Part shown: piece after piece, positions 11,890 to 22,899 of the stretch
How the letters are laid out: every line of letters starts with the position of its first letter
Numbering within the stretch: the first letter of the stretch is position 1
Source: Myoxocephalus aenaeus
Taxonomy: Eukaryota; Chordata; Actinopteri; Perciformes; Cottidae
Assembly (NCBI GenBank): GCA_038501785.1
Contig: JBAMJR010000051.1
Coordinates: 4,742,501-4,806,500 of the forward strand
Length of the DNA: 64,000 bases
Reading direction: 5' to 3'
The notes under the pieces: model-generated
Database searches by the model: none
Told to the model about the DNA's origin: nothing
The model's input: only the letters and a program-made list of their open reading frames with translations
Made by a program: the position numbers and the translations under genes

Positions 11890-14800
11890 CCTTGGGCAAA
11901 CAGACTTTACCTGCACAACCACAGCATTGTCTTCCAGACGTCTGAATTAAGCTGCGAACTTTCTAGTACACGGTTATGACAACCATACGCATCTTTTCAG
12001 ACACAAATTTCACAATAACCACAATCAGATCCGGCCAGTCTCAGAGTGAATAGGCAGATGCATGTTGCAGATGCATAAATCAAGTCATTCTTCGGGGCAT
12101 TAGTGAGGAGGAGTGAATGAACTGCACCATAAAACTGTCCATCAAACAGATTAACAATGATCTCATGAGTGAACAGTATTGTAATATTGCACCTTTTTTT
12201 TTATTCCACCACCTGCAAATGCATCCTGCACAATCCGTGTGCACTCCATGTTCTCTCTGTTTCAGTGTCAGTCTATACACCAAGTGGTACGTTTAACTTC
12301 TATATGTTCTTCAGGGCAACAACAACAAAAAAAGGAAACTCACAACTTGCCTGAGGACTTGAAGAACTATGATGATATCATGATGGCATAAGTGTAAGAC
12401 TAGAAGAGATCATCTGGCCTTTGGAGATGAAATGTTTTACTACCACAGATTCATGAGTGAGTCATTGTTTTTGCCAAAGTGGAAATTAAAGTGTGAAATG
12501 TTCCCATCTGTGAAGGAGCAGTCAGGAAGTTAAACACTTACCTGAAATTACGTCAACCCTTTCTTCCTCTCGGGCACCCTCATGCACGCGCACACCAATA
12601 GAACCAATTACCTTGATCATATCTTAAAAACAAAAAAACACCAAGAGCAACACGCTTACCTGAATATGAATATTTCTTCATGATTGTAGAGGTTTCCTCT
12701 TTCAGTCGTTAAGTGGAATTGCAATTTGAAAATCGTAACGGTTGATGGGTCGATCCGGTTTCTCGCTGCGTCAGGACGTTTGCTGTCCGTAACTTTCTTT
12801 CTTTTTTAGGTGTGCCCTCCTCTCTCTCTCCACTGCCACTCCTGGACGGTCAGCTTTCACCTGGGCGCAGGTACAAAATAAATCACTTCTTATTGAGCTT
12901 TTCTAAACTTCTTCCCGCGTCTTAATTTCCGCCGCGAAGCACTTGGGGAGACGGTCTGTTGGGAATGGATACAATCACACCTGCGCTCCTCCTGACGCAC
13001 GCCCAGTCCGGGAGCGGGAGTGGTTTACTTCCACTGTGGGGGGATTTTACGTGTCAACGCTCAGCGGTGGAATAAAGATCTAAAATCATATTGTCTGTGC
13101 TCCTGAAATAAGATACATTATGCAGCTCTGGTCCATTACGTAATTTAGAGATCATACAACTTGATAATCATCACTTTTTTTAAATATACATAAGATTAAG
13201 ATCGTATTCATGGGTCTGCATGTCATGTATCAACGATCACGTGTGTATTGTGTGCAGGCCGGCTCGTGTGTCTTTTGTGTGGGGGACAATTTGTTTCTAG
13301 TAAACACTTTGTGGCCTGCTCCGTGTTCTCTAAACACTGATCCACAACCTCTAACAGAGAGCTGCAGGTCTGAGCTGCAGAGACCTCTTGTGGCTGCTGC
13401 CTGGAGTCGTCCTCTTCCCCAACAGCTTTGATACAGCTGTCACTTTGAGTTTGTCCCTCAAGACAAGAGCTGAGGAGTCATATTGAGTACAAATATGACT
13501 CAAGTGGAGAGTACGCTCCCTCATTAAAACAACTGTGAGGCCTTTTTGAGTTTTCAAAAAGCAAAAAAAAAAAAACAGGCCAGTACTGGGATTTTCAAGT
13601 TACACCAGAAGCATCAGACACAATCAGACAGCTGTGGGAGGACCTGCAGGCTGTTTGACCCAGAACAACATCTAGAGACTAAATCAGACATCAAAGTCTG
13701 AGCATGCGTCGTCAGATTCACCCAGCAAGAGTTTTATTGTCAGTTTGTCTGGTTGTTTGGCCAAGTATAGACTTGATGTATTTAGAACCAGAAAGCAAGA
13801 CACTTTTAATAAACTGCTGCAACACACAGCAGACAATTACACGCGCTAAAACATTGCTTTGAAGTTTCACAAGTGGTAGAGTCATAAAACCAGGGAACTG
13901 ACCCAATATCAGCTATACAGAAATATTCACATAAAGTTAGTCAATATTAGTTTCTAGTCATACCAGACCAGAGTATTTGTGAAATACAGATGTTTTCTTT
14001 TTTTAACTCTCACTTTAATATTTGAGTTTTCAAGGGAAGTGGCACAAAATGTCAAGTGAGTCATGTCAGTTCTCAGAAACCTGAGTGCGCTTGTTGTGCA
14101 CGGACCAAAGACAGCGCAAACATTTGTTTCTCACTTCTAGAGGTTGACGCAGCTCTGTGGAGGCTTCAGGCTCACTGAATCCCTCTGATGGAAGAGTTTC
14201 AACATTTCCTTATCCATTATCGTTACGTGTGTTTATGCCAAGCCTCCACCCACAGGTTATGAGTAGCTAAGTACCGAATGTTTGTTTTTTTGTTCAAAAT
14301 TCAAATATAACCATGCTTACATGGGCAAGGGCAATAAAAGAATTGGGGGAGAACATTTTTATAAATAATGCCACCTAGGGAGTTGCGCCCCAAGAAATAC
14401 TGTCCCATTAGTTTCTTACAAAAGACACGTTTTCCAAATGTTTTATCTAAAATTAAATAATATTTAAAAAAAATGTAAATTGGCAGGGACTGGATATGCT
14501 AGGAAGGAAGGATATTGATAGCCAAATAAAGTTTCTGGAACCAATAAAGAGAAGAACAGTGCTTTCACAATTTTAGCCAAGACAACTATAAAAAACATTT
14601 AAAACTGGCAGCCCAACATAAACTAAGAAAAACTGGGGAAACTGAGCTGAGGCCACTTGTGGTGAAGCAGTGACACTACACGGAGGCCGCCTGAGGGTTG
14701 GTGCTGCTTACTTACCTTTAGGTGCAAAACAGCAATCAGTTAAAGTGTTGCAATCTACATGTATGTACCAGTGGTTGCAGAAGGTGAAGATATTGGTGAA

Positions 14801-14930
14801 GATACCATGGGTGCTTCCAAACAATGACTCTGCTTCACTGCAAGCGCTAATGCAAAGGGTATGTTTCCTTTGAGTTCTGTAATGGTTCAAATGTGGGATG
14901 TCCTGGATCAGAACATCTGCATGACCCTCT
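11890..14930. other. Gene-free stretch with isolated splice-like signals
   Basis: Minus-strand donor-like sites lie at about 12541, 12657 and 14716. A locally GC-richer patch at 12730-13050 might be a promoter. I could not assemble a coding exon chain, so no gene is called. Confidence 0.35.
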
Positions 14931-14936
14931 GCTTAC

Positions 14937-15026
14937 CAGCAGAAACCAGGAACCGCATCATTATCCCATAACTGCTGATTCAGAGGCTCAGTGTCTCTGT
15001 GTCCCAGATGCCACAAACAGTGGAGG
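14937..15026 (-). other. Orphan exon-like segment, unrecognised
   Basis: A minus-strand 90-nt segment sits between a pyrimidine-rich acceptor (gcctcttgcag) and a consensus donor (CTG|gtaagc). Only one frame is open, containing LWHLGHRDTEPLNQQLWDND; it enters and leaves at phase 2. The protein is not recognised. It does not join in phase to the segment at 15567-15661, so a coding gene would need an intervening exon. A non-coding transcript is possible. Confidence 0.25.
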
Positions 15027-15566
15027 CTGCAAGAGGCAGCCGACCGTAGGAATCCAGGATCCCGTCTCACAATGCGGGAAGACGAAATGATTTCAAATCA
15101 GCTAAACCAAATCGGCTGCTGTTGATATTCACAGTCAATTTATCAACTTCATTGTTTTTGACAAAAAAGAAATTTCCATGCAGAACATCATCCAGCAAAT
15201 GATGGACTCTGTGGACTCTGACATGGTGTCAGATCCATGTAGAGTTTGGGTCTCAAACATTCATATCAAGGAGAGTTCAATCTGATGTTCAGTGGAGACA
15301 CTTTAGTCTTTGGCTCAGATTCATTCAAGGTTTGTTGGAAGAAGTACAAGCATAATCAGACATCAGAAAAGCACACCGTTCACCAACCATCATGAGAGGA
15401 AAACTTGCATAATATTGTTGATCAAAAAAGCAAATAATGTAAATAAATGCATTTAGCCACACACTTAGTGTTAATGAAGCCATGTACATGATTGTAACAC
15501 AGCTACTGACATTGACACCAAGTCCTCTCATCTCAAAACCTGTTAAAAGGTTATGTAGAGCTTTAC

Positions 15567-15661
15567 CAGCTCTCCAATCGATGGGTCCGGATCTCCATAG
15601 ATGGTTGGAGATCTGTTTAAGATGGTGTCGAGGATGGTGTCGAGGAAACTTCCTGAGCCGT
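15567..15661 (-). other. Orphan exon-like segment, unrecognised
   Basis: A minus-strand 95-nt segment lies between a strong acceptor (ctcctcttacag) and a donor (CTG|gtaaag). The most protein-like frame contains GSGSFLDTILDTILNRSPTI and then YGDPDPSIGEL, with a small internal tandem repeat (LDTI twice). I do not recognise the family. Coding status rests only on the open frame and splice sites. Confidence 0.3.
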
Positions 15662-15930
15662 CTGTAAGAGGAGACGTTTAACCGTTTCCTCCTGCTCAGT
15701 GTTTCCAGTTAACAGAATCATCATTACATGTTACTCTTTGGTTATTAAATCACAATACACAATGCAAAATCAACTTTTAGGTTATACTAATTATTCCTCG
15801 GCCAGATCTTATAGTCCAGTATGCCTTTCACTCAAGGCAGCTCTTCTGGGATTTCAAATCTACTTGACAATACGTTGTAGGCTGTAACTGCTATACAGTA
15901 ACAAGTCAGGCATTTAAGTGAGAGGTAAAA

Positions 15931-15966
15931 CCTTTTCCCTAAAACACTACAGTTTTAGGGAAAAGG
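15931..15966. repeat. Perfect inverted repeat (15-bp stem, 6-nt loop)
   Basis: CCTTTTCCCTAAAAC at 15931-15945 is the exact reverse complement of 15952-15966, with the loop actaca. No surrounding terminal repeats or known RNA family were identified. Confidence 0.85.
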
Positions 15967-16341
15967 AGCGCTATCTTTGGTGGGTTTGGATGTTACATTT
16001 TACATTAAAAGGCTGGCTTTGTATTTGTGATGGGGCCTTTGACTATGCCATAATATGTAAGGCCATAACCACATCCTGTTACTGTGGTGCACCAGCTGGT
16101 ATTACCTCTCAGGAATAGGCTTCGACCAGAAACCTCTGTAGGTACAAAAGAGATACACATACCGAGAGCTCTCAATCTTTTAAACATTATATGACAAAAA
16201 AATAGTCAGATAGCGACACTTTGGATCAAAACCTTTTTTTTTCCCCCAACACCTACCTACACTTCTAAAAGCACCATAGTGAACATCACAGTTTCCACTC
16301 TTAACTCTGTCACAACAAAAATAACATAACCTTGATCAACA

Positions 16342-16346
<5 letters not shown>

Positions 16347-16436
<90 letters not shown>
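16347..16436. repeat. (TG)n microsatellite
   Basis: A pure TG run of about 90 bp. Confidence 0.95.
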
Positions 16437-16438
<2 letters not shown>

Positions 16439-16868
16439 TCCAACGTAAAATATCATATCATCTGGTTTTGTAAACACTCGTCACAGCACCCATTTAGCTG
16501 CGTGAAACTGTGACAGATTATTATCTCGTACTGTGTTATGTAATTTGGTGTTTCCTGTTACAAGTTATGACAGGTATGGGAATTGCTTCAGCTGCACGAT
16601 CAGTAGTTTTCTGCTTTAGTACAAAATTTAGTCTGAATTTAAAAAAATGGAAGGATAAAGTAAAGCATTCGCTGCGTTCAAAACTGTATCTGTAAAGTAG
16701 CTGTGACCTTGTGGTGGAGACGCGCTGATGGGCTTGTTGCTGTGAATGTGCTGATGTTGTTCTTCTTGTAACAGGGGTCTCAGTTTCTGTGCTATACCAC
16801 TCACCTCAAAGCCCAGTTTCTATTTCTCGCTGGACTTTTTTTACAAGTTCTACTAAATTGTCCCCCTT

Positions 16869-16983
<115 letters not shown>

Positions 16984-17340
16984 CTGCATACCTGCAACCC
17001 TGCACCTTGACACCCCACAGCAAGCGTAAGCACACATTTCACACTTGAAGGCTCTTTGATGCCTGGTGAAGGAACAGAGTCACAGCGTGACCACACGGAC
17101 GCACCGCACAAGTAAACATTCTGCTGTGTTGCACGCTGCCACAAGATGAATTTTTTTTCTCCCTCTGTGACATTTTAATGTTGACTCATACAGTGTCTCT
17201 GTCAGAGTTTGAATGCAACTTGTCTTGACATACTTTGAACTGTTTGATTTAAAGTGTCTGAAAAGGAGTTTGTATTTGTGAAAACATGCACTCAGCGATA
17301 ACTTATTGTACTGTTTTTCAAAAAGGTAATTTATTATTAT

Positions 17341-17384
17341 TATCCTGTGTTCAAATAAAAATTATCCTGTGTTCAAATAAAAAC
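17341..17384. repeat. 22-bp tandem duplication
   Basis: Two adjacent copies of 'tatcctgtgttcaaataaaa' plus two bases, each containing an AATAAA. It is probably a recent slippage duplication. Confidence 0.85.
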
Positions 17385-17789
17385 ATTTTTTTAAAGTCAA
17401 GAGTTGTCTTTAAAAAAAACAATGGACCGATTTGATGTGGGATGTTGGCAGAAGCTGTGTGAAAATTAATTCCTCAGACTAAAACCTTCATTTCATGTGA
17501 TGTTCTCTTTTTGACAGTAAACCAGTGTAGGTACACATTTACAATCAGACCCAGGGATGACTCATGCCATCACCTGTTCACCAAACACAGCCCTTTTAAT
17601 CTGGTTTTAAATAATTAGATCACACAACATTTCAGACATTTCTCTCTAACCTTTCTCTCTTAGTTTAATTATTATTTTTTGCTGACAAAATTCAGAAAAT
17701 TAGACAAGCAGTTGGTGGCTGCACACCAACCACAGGATAGATGTTGTCCCCATCTTTAAATAACATTCATTCAAATATCATGACACAAT

Positions 17790-18540
17790 TTCATTCAATC
17801 AACCAAAGAAGCCTAGAAGACATTATACAACATCTGAAAACATCCTCCTGCTGCTTGGATATTCTACCAACACACAGTTATTAAACCACTCCTAAAGAAG
17901 GCTAGTTTAGACCCTGAAATAATAAAAAAATTATAGGCCAATATCGAACCTCCCATTTCTAAGTAAAATAATGGAAAAAGTGGTTTTTCAACAGCTGAAC
18001 AACTTCTTGGCTGAAAATAACTGTTTTGATGTCTTCCAGTCCGGCTTTCGTCAGCACCACAGTACTGAAACTGCTCTTGTTAAGGTTTTCAATGACATCC
18101 ACTTAAAGACAGACAGTGGCAGAACTTCAGTCTTAGTATTACTGGATCTCAGTGCTGTATTCAACACGGTCGATCATGCTACTAGACAGACTGAAAGTCT
18201 GGGTAGGACTCTCTGGCGCAGCACTTAACTGGTTTGAATTCTACTTGAAGGACCGACAATAATTTGTGTCGGTAGCTAATTACACATCAGAGTTGACTAG
18301 TATGACGTGGTGTTCCCCAAGGTTCAATACTGGGGCCTATACTGTTCAACATGCTTCTACTGGCTGAGATTATGAAAAACAAAGTGTGTTATTATAATTA
18401 TGCAGACGACACACACATCTACATAACTATATCACCGGGGGACTTTAATCCCATACAAGGGCTGGCTAAATGCATTGAATAAATTAACAACTGGATGTGC
18501 CAGAATTTTCTTCAATTAAATAAACTTGCCTTGCCTTGCC
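17790..18540 (+). pseudogene. LINE reverse-transcriptase fragment (L2/CR1-like), decayed
   Basis: The longest intact piece (17971-18228) reads MEKVVFQQLNNFLAENNCFD, then FQSGFRQHHSTETALVKV and VLLDLSAVFNTVDH. These are reverse-transcriptase blocks of L2/CR1-type non-LTR retrotransposons. Upstream, 'KPLLKKASLDPE'-type sequence is present after an apparent internal deletion. Downstream, a GVPQGS-like motif and the catalytic YADDT are visible in shifted frames. Stops, frameshifts and a deletion after the TVDH block show it is dead. Endonuclease domain and 5' half are missing. Confidence 0.85.
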
Positions 18541-18648
18541 TATCATTGCAGGGACACCTCTATCCCTTTTCAGGAAACATTACAAAGGAAATACTGACTT
18601 ACATACTTGATTAACTTTTATTTTATTTTCATTTATTTGGACTTGAAT

Positions 18649-18650
<2 letters not shown>

Positions 18651-18679
<29 letters not shown>
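18651..18679. repeat. (CA)n microsatellite
   Basis: A short pure CA run. The AT-rich sequence from here to 19378 probably includes the 3' UTR of the cd7-like gene, but several TTTATT sites (AATAAA on the minus strand) leave the end undefined. Confidence 0.9.
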
Positions 18680-18681
<2 letters not shown>

Positions 18682-19378
18682 ATAGTTCATGGCATCGTGG
18701 TGACAGTGCCACCAAACCACTGGGTTTAGTAACATATTACAGACACCGCTACTAATCCCAATAGTTTATTGTTTTATTTATGGAGATCACAATACATAGT
18801 ATCATCTTATATGACATCCAAGTCAACTCTGCCCTTTTTACAATAAATAATCTCTTTGTATAAAAAAATAAAAAAATAAACTGCAACGATGAAATAGCTA
18901 TATCATTGACAAATTAATTGTTCCTCAAAAAAATATTATAATATAATTATTTCCTCTGTACATTTGTTACGCACAGCGTAATGATGGTCTTATAGTTACT
19001 TATTATAAAAAAGTATTTATTTTATTTTAAGTGATTCCCCTACAAGCTACAAGAAATGTATGAAATTAAAAAAGACATATTTACATAAAAAATACATGTA
19101 AGGGAACAATCCAGTTCTGATTTCTTCACACTGAAAGACAAAACAAATTGTGCTTCTCTATACTTTCAAACAGAGTTGAGTAAAGTATTTTTTTATACAA
19201 TGTGTCCACAATTCATGGATGTTTTGTGTTAACTGTCTTTCACCCAGACACACACGAGGCCTCAAGAAATGTCGCAGAAAACGCTGAGTTGCAACATTGC
19301 TTCCCCAGCATCACTTGTGCCTCCGTGGTGCAGACAGATTGTCGAGTTTCAGGTCGCTCGCCTTGCAGGCTGACATCT

Positions 19379-20038
19379 TCACCGCCGGATTGTTCCACGC
19401 ATGTCCTCGTAAACATCATTGTTGGCGACGCGCTGCGGTTTCTTTGCGGTGCACATCTTGGCCTGGTGACAACAGATACGGATGTTGACATGTGAGATGC
19501 TATTACACAATAAGTAGGAGGATTATTATGCCGTGTATGTGTTGCAACTTGGCTCTACTGGGGTTTTTTTCTAGGATCCTATTATCTTTGTAACATGACA
19601 GGTTATATAAAAAGTGACATTTCTAAGTGGCACAACATTGTATAACACACATTATTAATAGGGGTTCACTTCAACGTGTGTATACTGTATATGTACTTGA
19701 GATCGGTCTCGAGACCACTTCTTAAAGTACTCGGTCTCGTCTAAGTCTCAGACAAAGAGAGCTCAATGTTTTGTTACAAGACTAGTCAAGACCACAACTA
19801 TACTATAACAGAATAATTCAAATTGAACATTTTGCTCTGACACAGGTTGCTGTCATGCGGCAACTATTATATCGTCTGAGAGTGACACTCATAAATAAAC
19901 CTCAGTTTCAAACTGAACACACATAAAAGTACTGAGTGTTTGTCAGACGAGTACTTTTGAGAATAACAGGAAACATAGAAACAGCCCCCGAGATTCCATC
20001 AGGGTTTGTGAGTCATAGCCAGACACCTTCAGATGAAG

Positions 20039-20086
<48 letters not shown>

Positions 20087-21518
20087 GACTAAAACACATG
20101 TGTACCTTGAGGATGAGCCATATGAGGAAGAATATGATGATGCCAGACAGGGCAGCACAGATCCCAACACACCACAGGATCAGATTGTTGTTTGGTTGTT
20201 CACACTGGTGCGTCGGCTCTGTTGTCAATGGAAAGTGTGTTTAGCTGTAAATGCTTTCCCCATTTTCACCACTATAATGTTATATTGTCTATGGCAGTGT
20301 TTCTCAAATGGGGGTACGTGAAGGCCCACATGAGATTTGTCGAAAAAAGTATTTAAAATTAGCATCCATTCAAAAATCCTTTAAAAATAGTTAATTAATA
20401 CACATTCAAATATAAGTGTAAGTTCATAAACTGAATTGTATATATTCTATATTAAATCAGACACTGATGGCACAGCGCTGTGTATTACATCTTTTTTTCA
20501 AACAAGAATGCTTTGTGCTGGTTAGGGGGTACTTGGCTGAAAAAAGGTTGAGAACCACTGGTCTATGGCATCTGAATTTTGGGGATTTTCATTTTGCATA
20601 TTGCTTATGCGACTTCCCATTTTGGATGAAATATCCTGGTATAATATTGTTTTGGGTAAAATTACAAAAACTCAAGATTATATCAAAAGTAAAACGTTTT
20701 TGTACCGGTCTCTACTGAATGTGAGACTATTTAATTTCTTATTCACCAATTTAATTTGCAATGAAGTGAACAGAAAGCATATCAAATAATTTTATATAAG
20801 TTTAGCATGTATCAGACACTTTGAGGCACTATGGGAAATCCCTGGCTTTATCCCGGACTGGATATAATCGTCTGTTAATGCTTGAATTATTGTTTCCCCA
20901 TCACCTCTGAATTAGTTACATCACATTTTACACTTCTATATATTCTGTATTTGGTGAGTATACATAAATTGAGAGGCTCACCTGTCGAATGGAGAGGCTC
21001 ACCTGTCACCACCAGGAGCACAGAGCCCTCGCCTTTCATCTCTTCGTTACGATTGGACTCGGAGTCAAACTTGGTGTAGATGCACAAGTAAGGTCCCGTG
21101 TCGCTAGAGGTCAGGTTCTTGATGAGAATGTCCATGTTTGGGAATGCTCCATTCAACTGAAGTCTGTCACGGACTTCTTCGGCAGTGTTATATGTTTCTG
21201 AGTTGCCATTTTTGAACAAGACTGACTCGTCACTGAGACCCTTCCTCAGAGTCAGGGACTCTTGGCCCGTTAGAGGAGGAGGTCTGCACTGGATGGTGAC
21301 GGCTTCTCCAAAATCTCTCCATGCCACTCCACTGCTCTCTACATAAATAGACACATAAAACCTGCACAATTATTCTGTTTCATCTCAGGTTACATTTGGA
21401 GAAAGCTGCACACACGTGTTTAATTCTTGTCATACATGTCATCAGTCTTACCTGGGCTACTAAGGGCTGTGCAGGAGAGACAAAGGACGGTCATGAGCTT
21501 TAAATTGACAGCCAACAT
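19379..21518 (-). CDS. cd7: CD7-like single-V-domain immunoglobulin receptor
   Basis: Type I membrane receptor of T/NK-type lymphocytes in mammals. Four exons: 21518-21452, 21338-21003, 20218-20106 and 19462-19379, phases 1, 1, 0, giving 199 aa. Exon 1 encodes a signal peptide (MLAVNLKLMTVLCLSCTALS). Exon 2 is one V-type Ig domain with cysteines at about residues 40 and 108 in SSDTGPYLCIY and an N-glycosylation site (NLT, ~97). The usual core Trp is replaced, as in mammalian CD7. Exon 3 carries a short stalk and a membrane helix (~147-171). Exon 4 is a 27-residue tail with NDVYEDMRGTIRR. Mammalian CD7 recruits PI3-kinase through YEDM and also has four exons, which is why I prefer CD7 over other fish V-domain receptors. 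A MITE sits in intron 2. Confidence is high for an Ig receptor and moderate-high for CD7. Confidence 0.8.
19690..19790. repeat. Dispersed fish repeat remnant ('ggtctcg'-rich)
   Basis: Repeated 'tcggtctcg' and 'gtctcagac' motifs match a DNA-transposon-like repeat that I remember as common in teleosts. Boundaries and family are uncertain. Confidence 0.4.
20039..20082. repeat. (CA)n microsatellite in cd7 intron 3
   Basis: A pure CA run about 25 bp downstream of the donor of cd7 exon 3 (minus strand), so it would be a UG repeat in the pre-mRNA. Confidence 0.95.
20295..20560. mobile_element. hAT-type MITE with perfect target duplication
   Basis: A 266-bp element that starts CAGTGTTTCTCAA and ends TTGAGAACCACTG, flanked by identical 8-bp copies of gtctatgg (20287-20294 and 20561-20568). 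Ends and duplication length are those of Charlie-like hAT elements. There is no coding capacity. It lies in intron 2 of the cd7-like gene. Confidence 0.9.
20971..21009 (-). repeat. 21-bp tandem duplication of a splice donor
   Basis: The sequence 'gagaggctcacctgtc' occurs twice, 21 bp apart. On the minus strand each copy provides a strong donor (ACAG|gtgagc) at the end of cd7 exon 2, ending the exon at 21003 or at 20982. Use of the distal copy would add seven residues (GEPLHST) in frame. Confidence 0.85.
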
Positions 21519-22528
21519 GCTGAGAGTGACTGTCACACGGCGATTCACTTGAGCTGTAACTCTTGAGTAGGAACATGTGTAGGTGTTTTCACCCAACCAC
21601 CACTAGCACGTGACCTACATAAAGGTGTATATGATGTGACTAACTCAGAAGGGGACAACGTCATCAGCATAGATACATTGTAATGTGGGATTGGCTGACT
21701 CTAACAAAAAAACGATGCTCGTACCGGAAGTGTAGATTGACATTTGACTTTAAAACCTTCTATAAAGCATGAGTCGAGATATTATATCTGCATGGTATGT
21801 GTTGAGAGCCTGCACAAGTGCCTCAGTGTTAGTAGAGGAACATCAAACACGTCTGATTACAATCAGAGTGCTAGAAACCCAACTGGATAAGATCCAGTTC
21901 CATGGTAAAAAAGAAGAGCTTTTAATTATTATTAAGATAGCTGTCCCAATAGTTAAACTCTTTAAACAGGCTTTGTGTTGATGAACGTGGCTTTACAATA
22001 TACTTCATGTTTTAAAGATGAGTATATTAGTAGATAGACAGACAGCAATGATGCCAGCGAATGGCATGTTTCATACAAAGGAGAAGGAACCGCCTCACTG
22101 GCTCAGATCACAGTATCACCAGAGATGACATGAAACAGTTGAATAAAAGGGTCGTATACTTCTACACAGACAGAGGTAATCTCACGGATGGAAAATCTTT
22201 TCAAGGAAGCGTTATAAATCTTTCTTGCATACGCCTCAGGTTTCTTGAACAAAGAAACCAACAACAACATGTGCAACTTGTGTGTGAGAACAAAATAACT
22301 ACTTATGCAATATGAGATTGGCAGCTCTGATCTGAACTACATTAATAATATACATGCATAGCATGACATAGCTTATCATCTTGACAAAAAAAAGACCGTC
22401 TCAAAGATAAATGTTCACATAACTCATACTTATTAAAGGGAAGCTGAACATTAGACTTTTCTTCATTAGATCTCCCTGAAGCATCAGACACAAGGAAACA
22501 CATTAGCACCTTTGTTTAGTGTTTAGTG
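21519..22528. other. cd7 upstream region
   Basis: Sequence immediately 5' of the cd7-like gene, presumably holding its promoter. No clear TATA box or other motif could be fixed. Short frames at 21769-22315 show no family resemblance. Confidence 0.35.
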
Positions 22529-22891
22529 CAGGGGTGTCAACCATACGGCCAGGGGGTCCAGTCCGGCCCGCGGGATAATTGTTAAAATTGCAGAAAAAAA
22601 GCCCATGTAGGGACTTGAACCACTGATACTCTGATTGTAGACAGGCATGCTAACAATTGAGCCACAGTTACAATTGATTGTGGCACTGACATTACTAAAG
22701 ATATTGCCCAACTGCGAGGGAATCTGCTTAAAATAGAGTTCATCATCCAAAAAGCTTCACCAATAATTTAAACATAGAGAAATATTGTCGTTATGTATGC
22801 GTTATTATGCTATGATTTTACTGGTCCGGCCCACTTGAGATCAAAATGGGCAGTATGTGGCCCCTTAACTAAAATGAGTTTGACACCCCTG
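22529..22891. mobile_element. Non-autonomous hAT element, perfect 8-bp TSD
   Basis: A 363-bp element bounded by CAGGGGTGTCAA and its inverted copy, with identical 8-bp flanks gtttagtg at 22521-22528 and 22892-22899. Its 3' ~100 bp nearly match the element at 685-1387, but the transposase is gone and the interior contains a tRNA-like segment. It is a deletion derivative of the same family. Confidence 0.92.
22594..22670 (-). repeat. tRNA-like / tRNA-derived sequence inside hAT element
   Basis: On the minus strand TGGCTCAATTGTTAGC resembles a Pol III A box, and GGTTCAAGTCC about 40 nt later resembles a B box, followed by a run of seven T like a Pol III terminator. The acceptor stems do not pair, and the T stem is imperfect, so it is not a functional tRNA gene. 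A tRNA pseudogene or SINE head captured by the element is more likely. Confidence 0.45.
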
Positions 22892-22899
22892 GTTTAGTG

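Noticed and set aside
12810..12870. Plus-strand exon-like segment (ctttttttag ... gcag|gtac)
   Set aside because: Short, open in more than one frame, no neighbours and no recognisable protein.
16806..16860. Minus-strand VELVKKVQREIETGL with a donor-like GAG|gtgagt
   Set aside because: An in-frame stop precedes the donor, and the upstream side is a microsatellite without a proper acceptor.
22594..22670. Functional tRNA gene
   Set aside because: A- and B-box-like motifs are present, but acceptor and T stems do not pair; kept only as a tRNA-derived segment.
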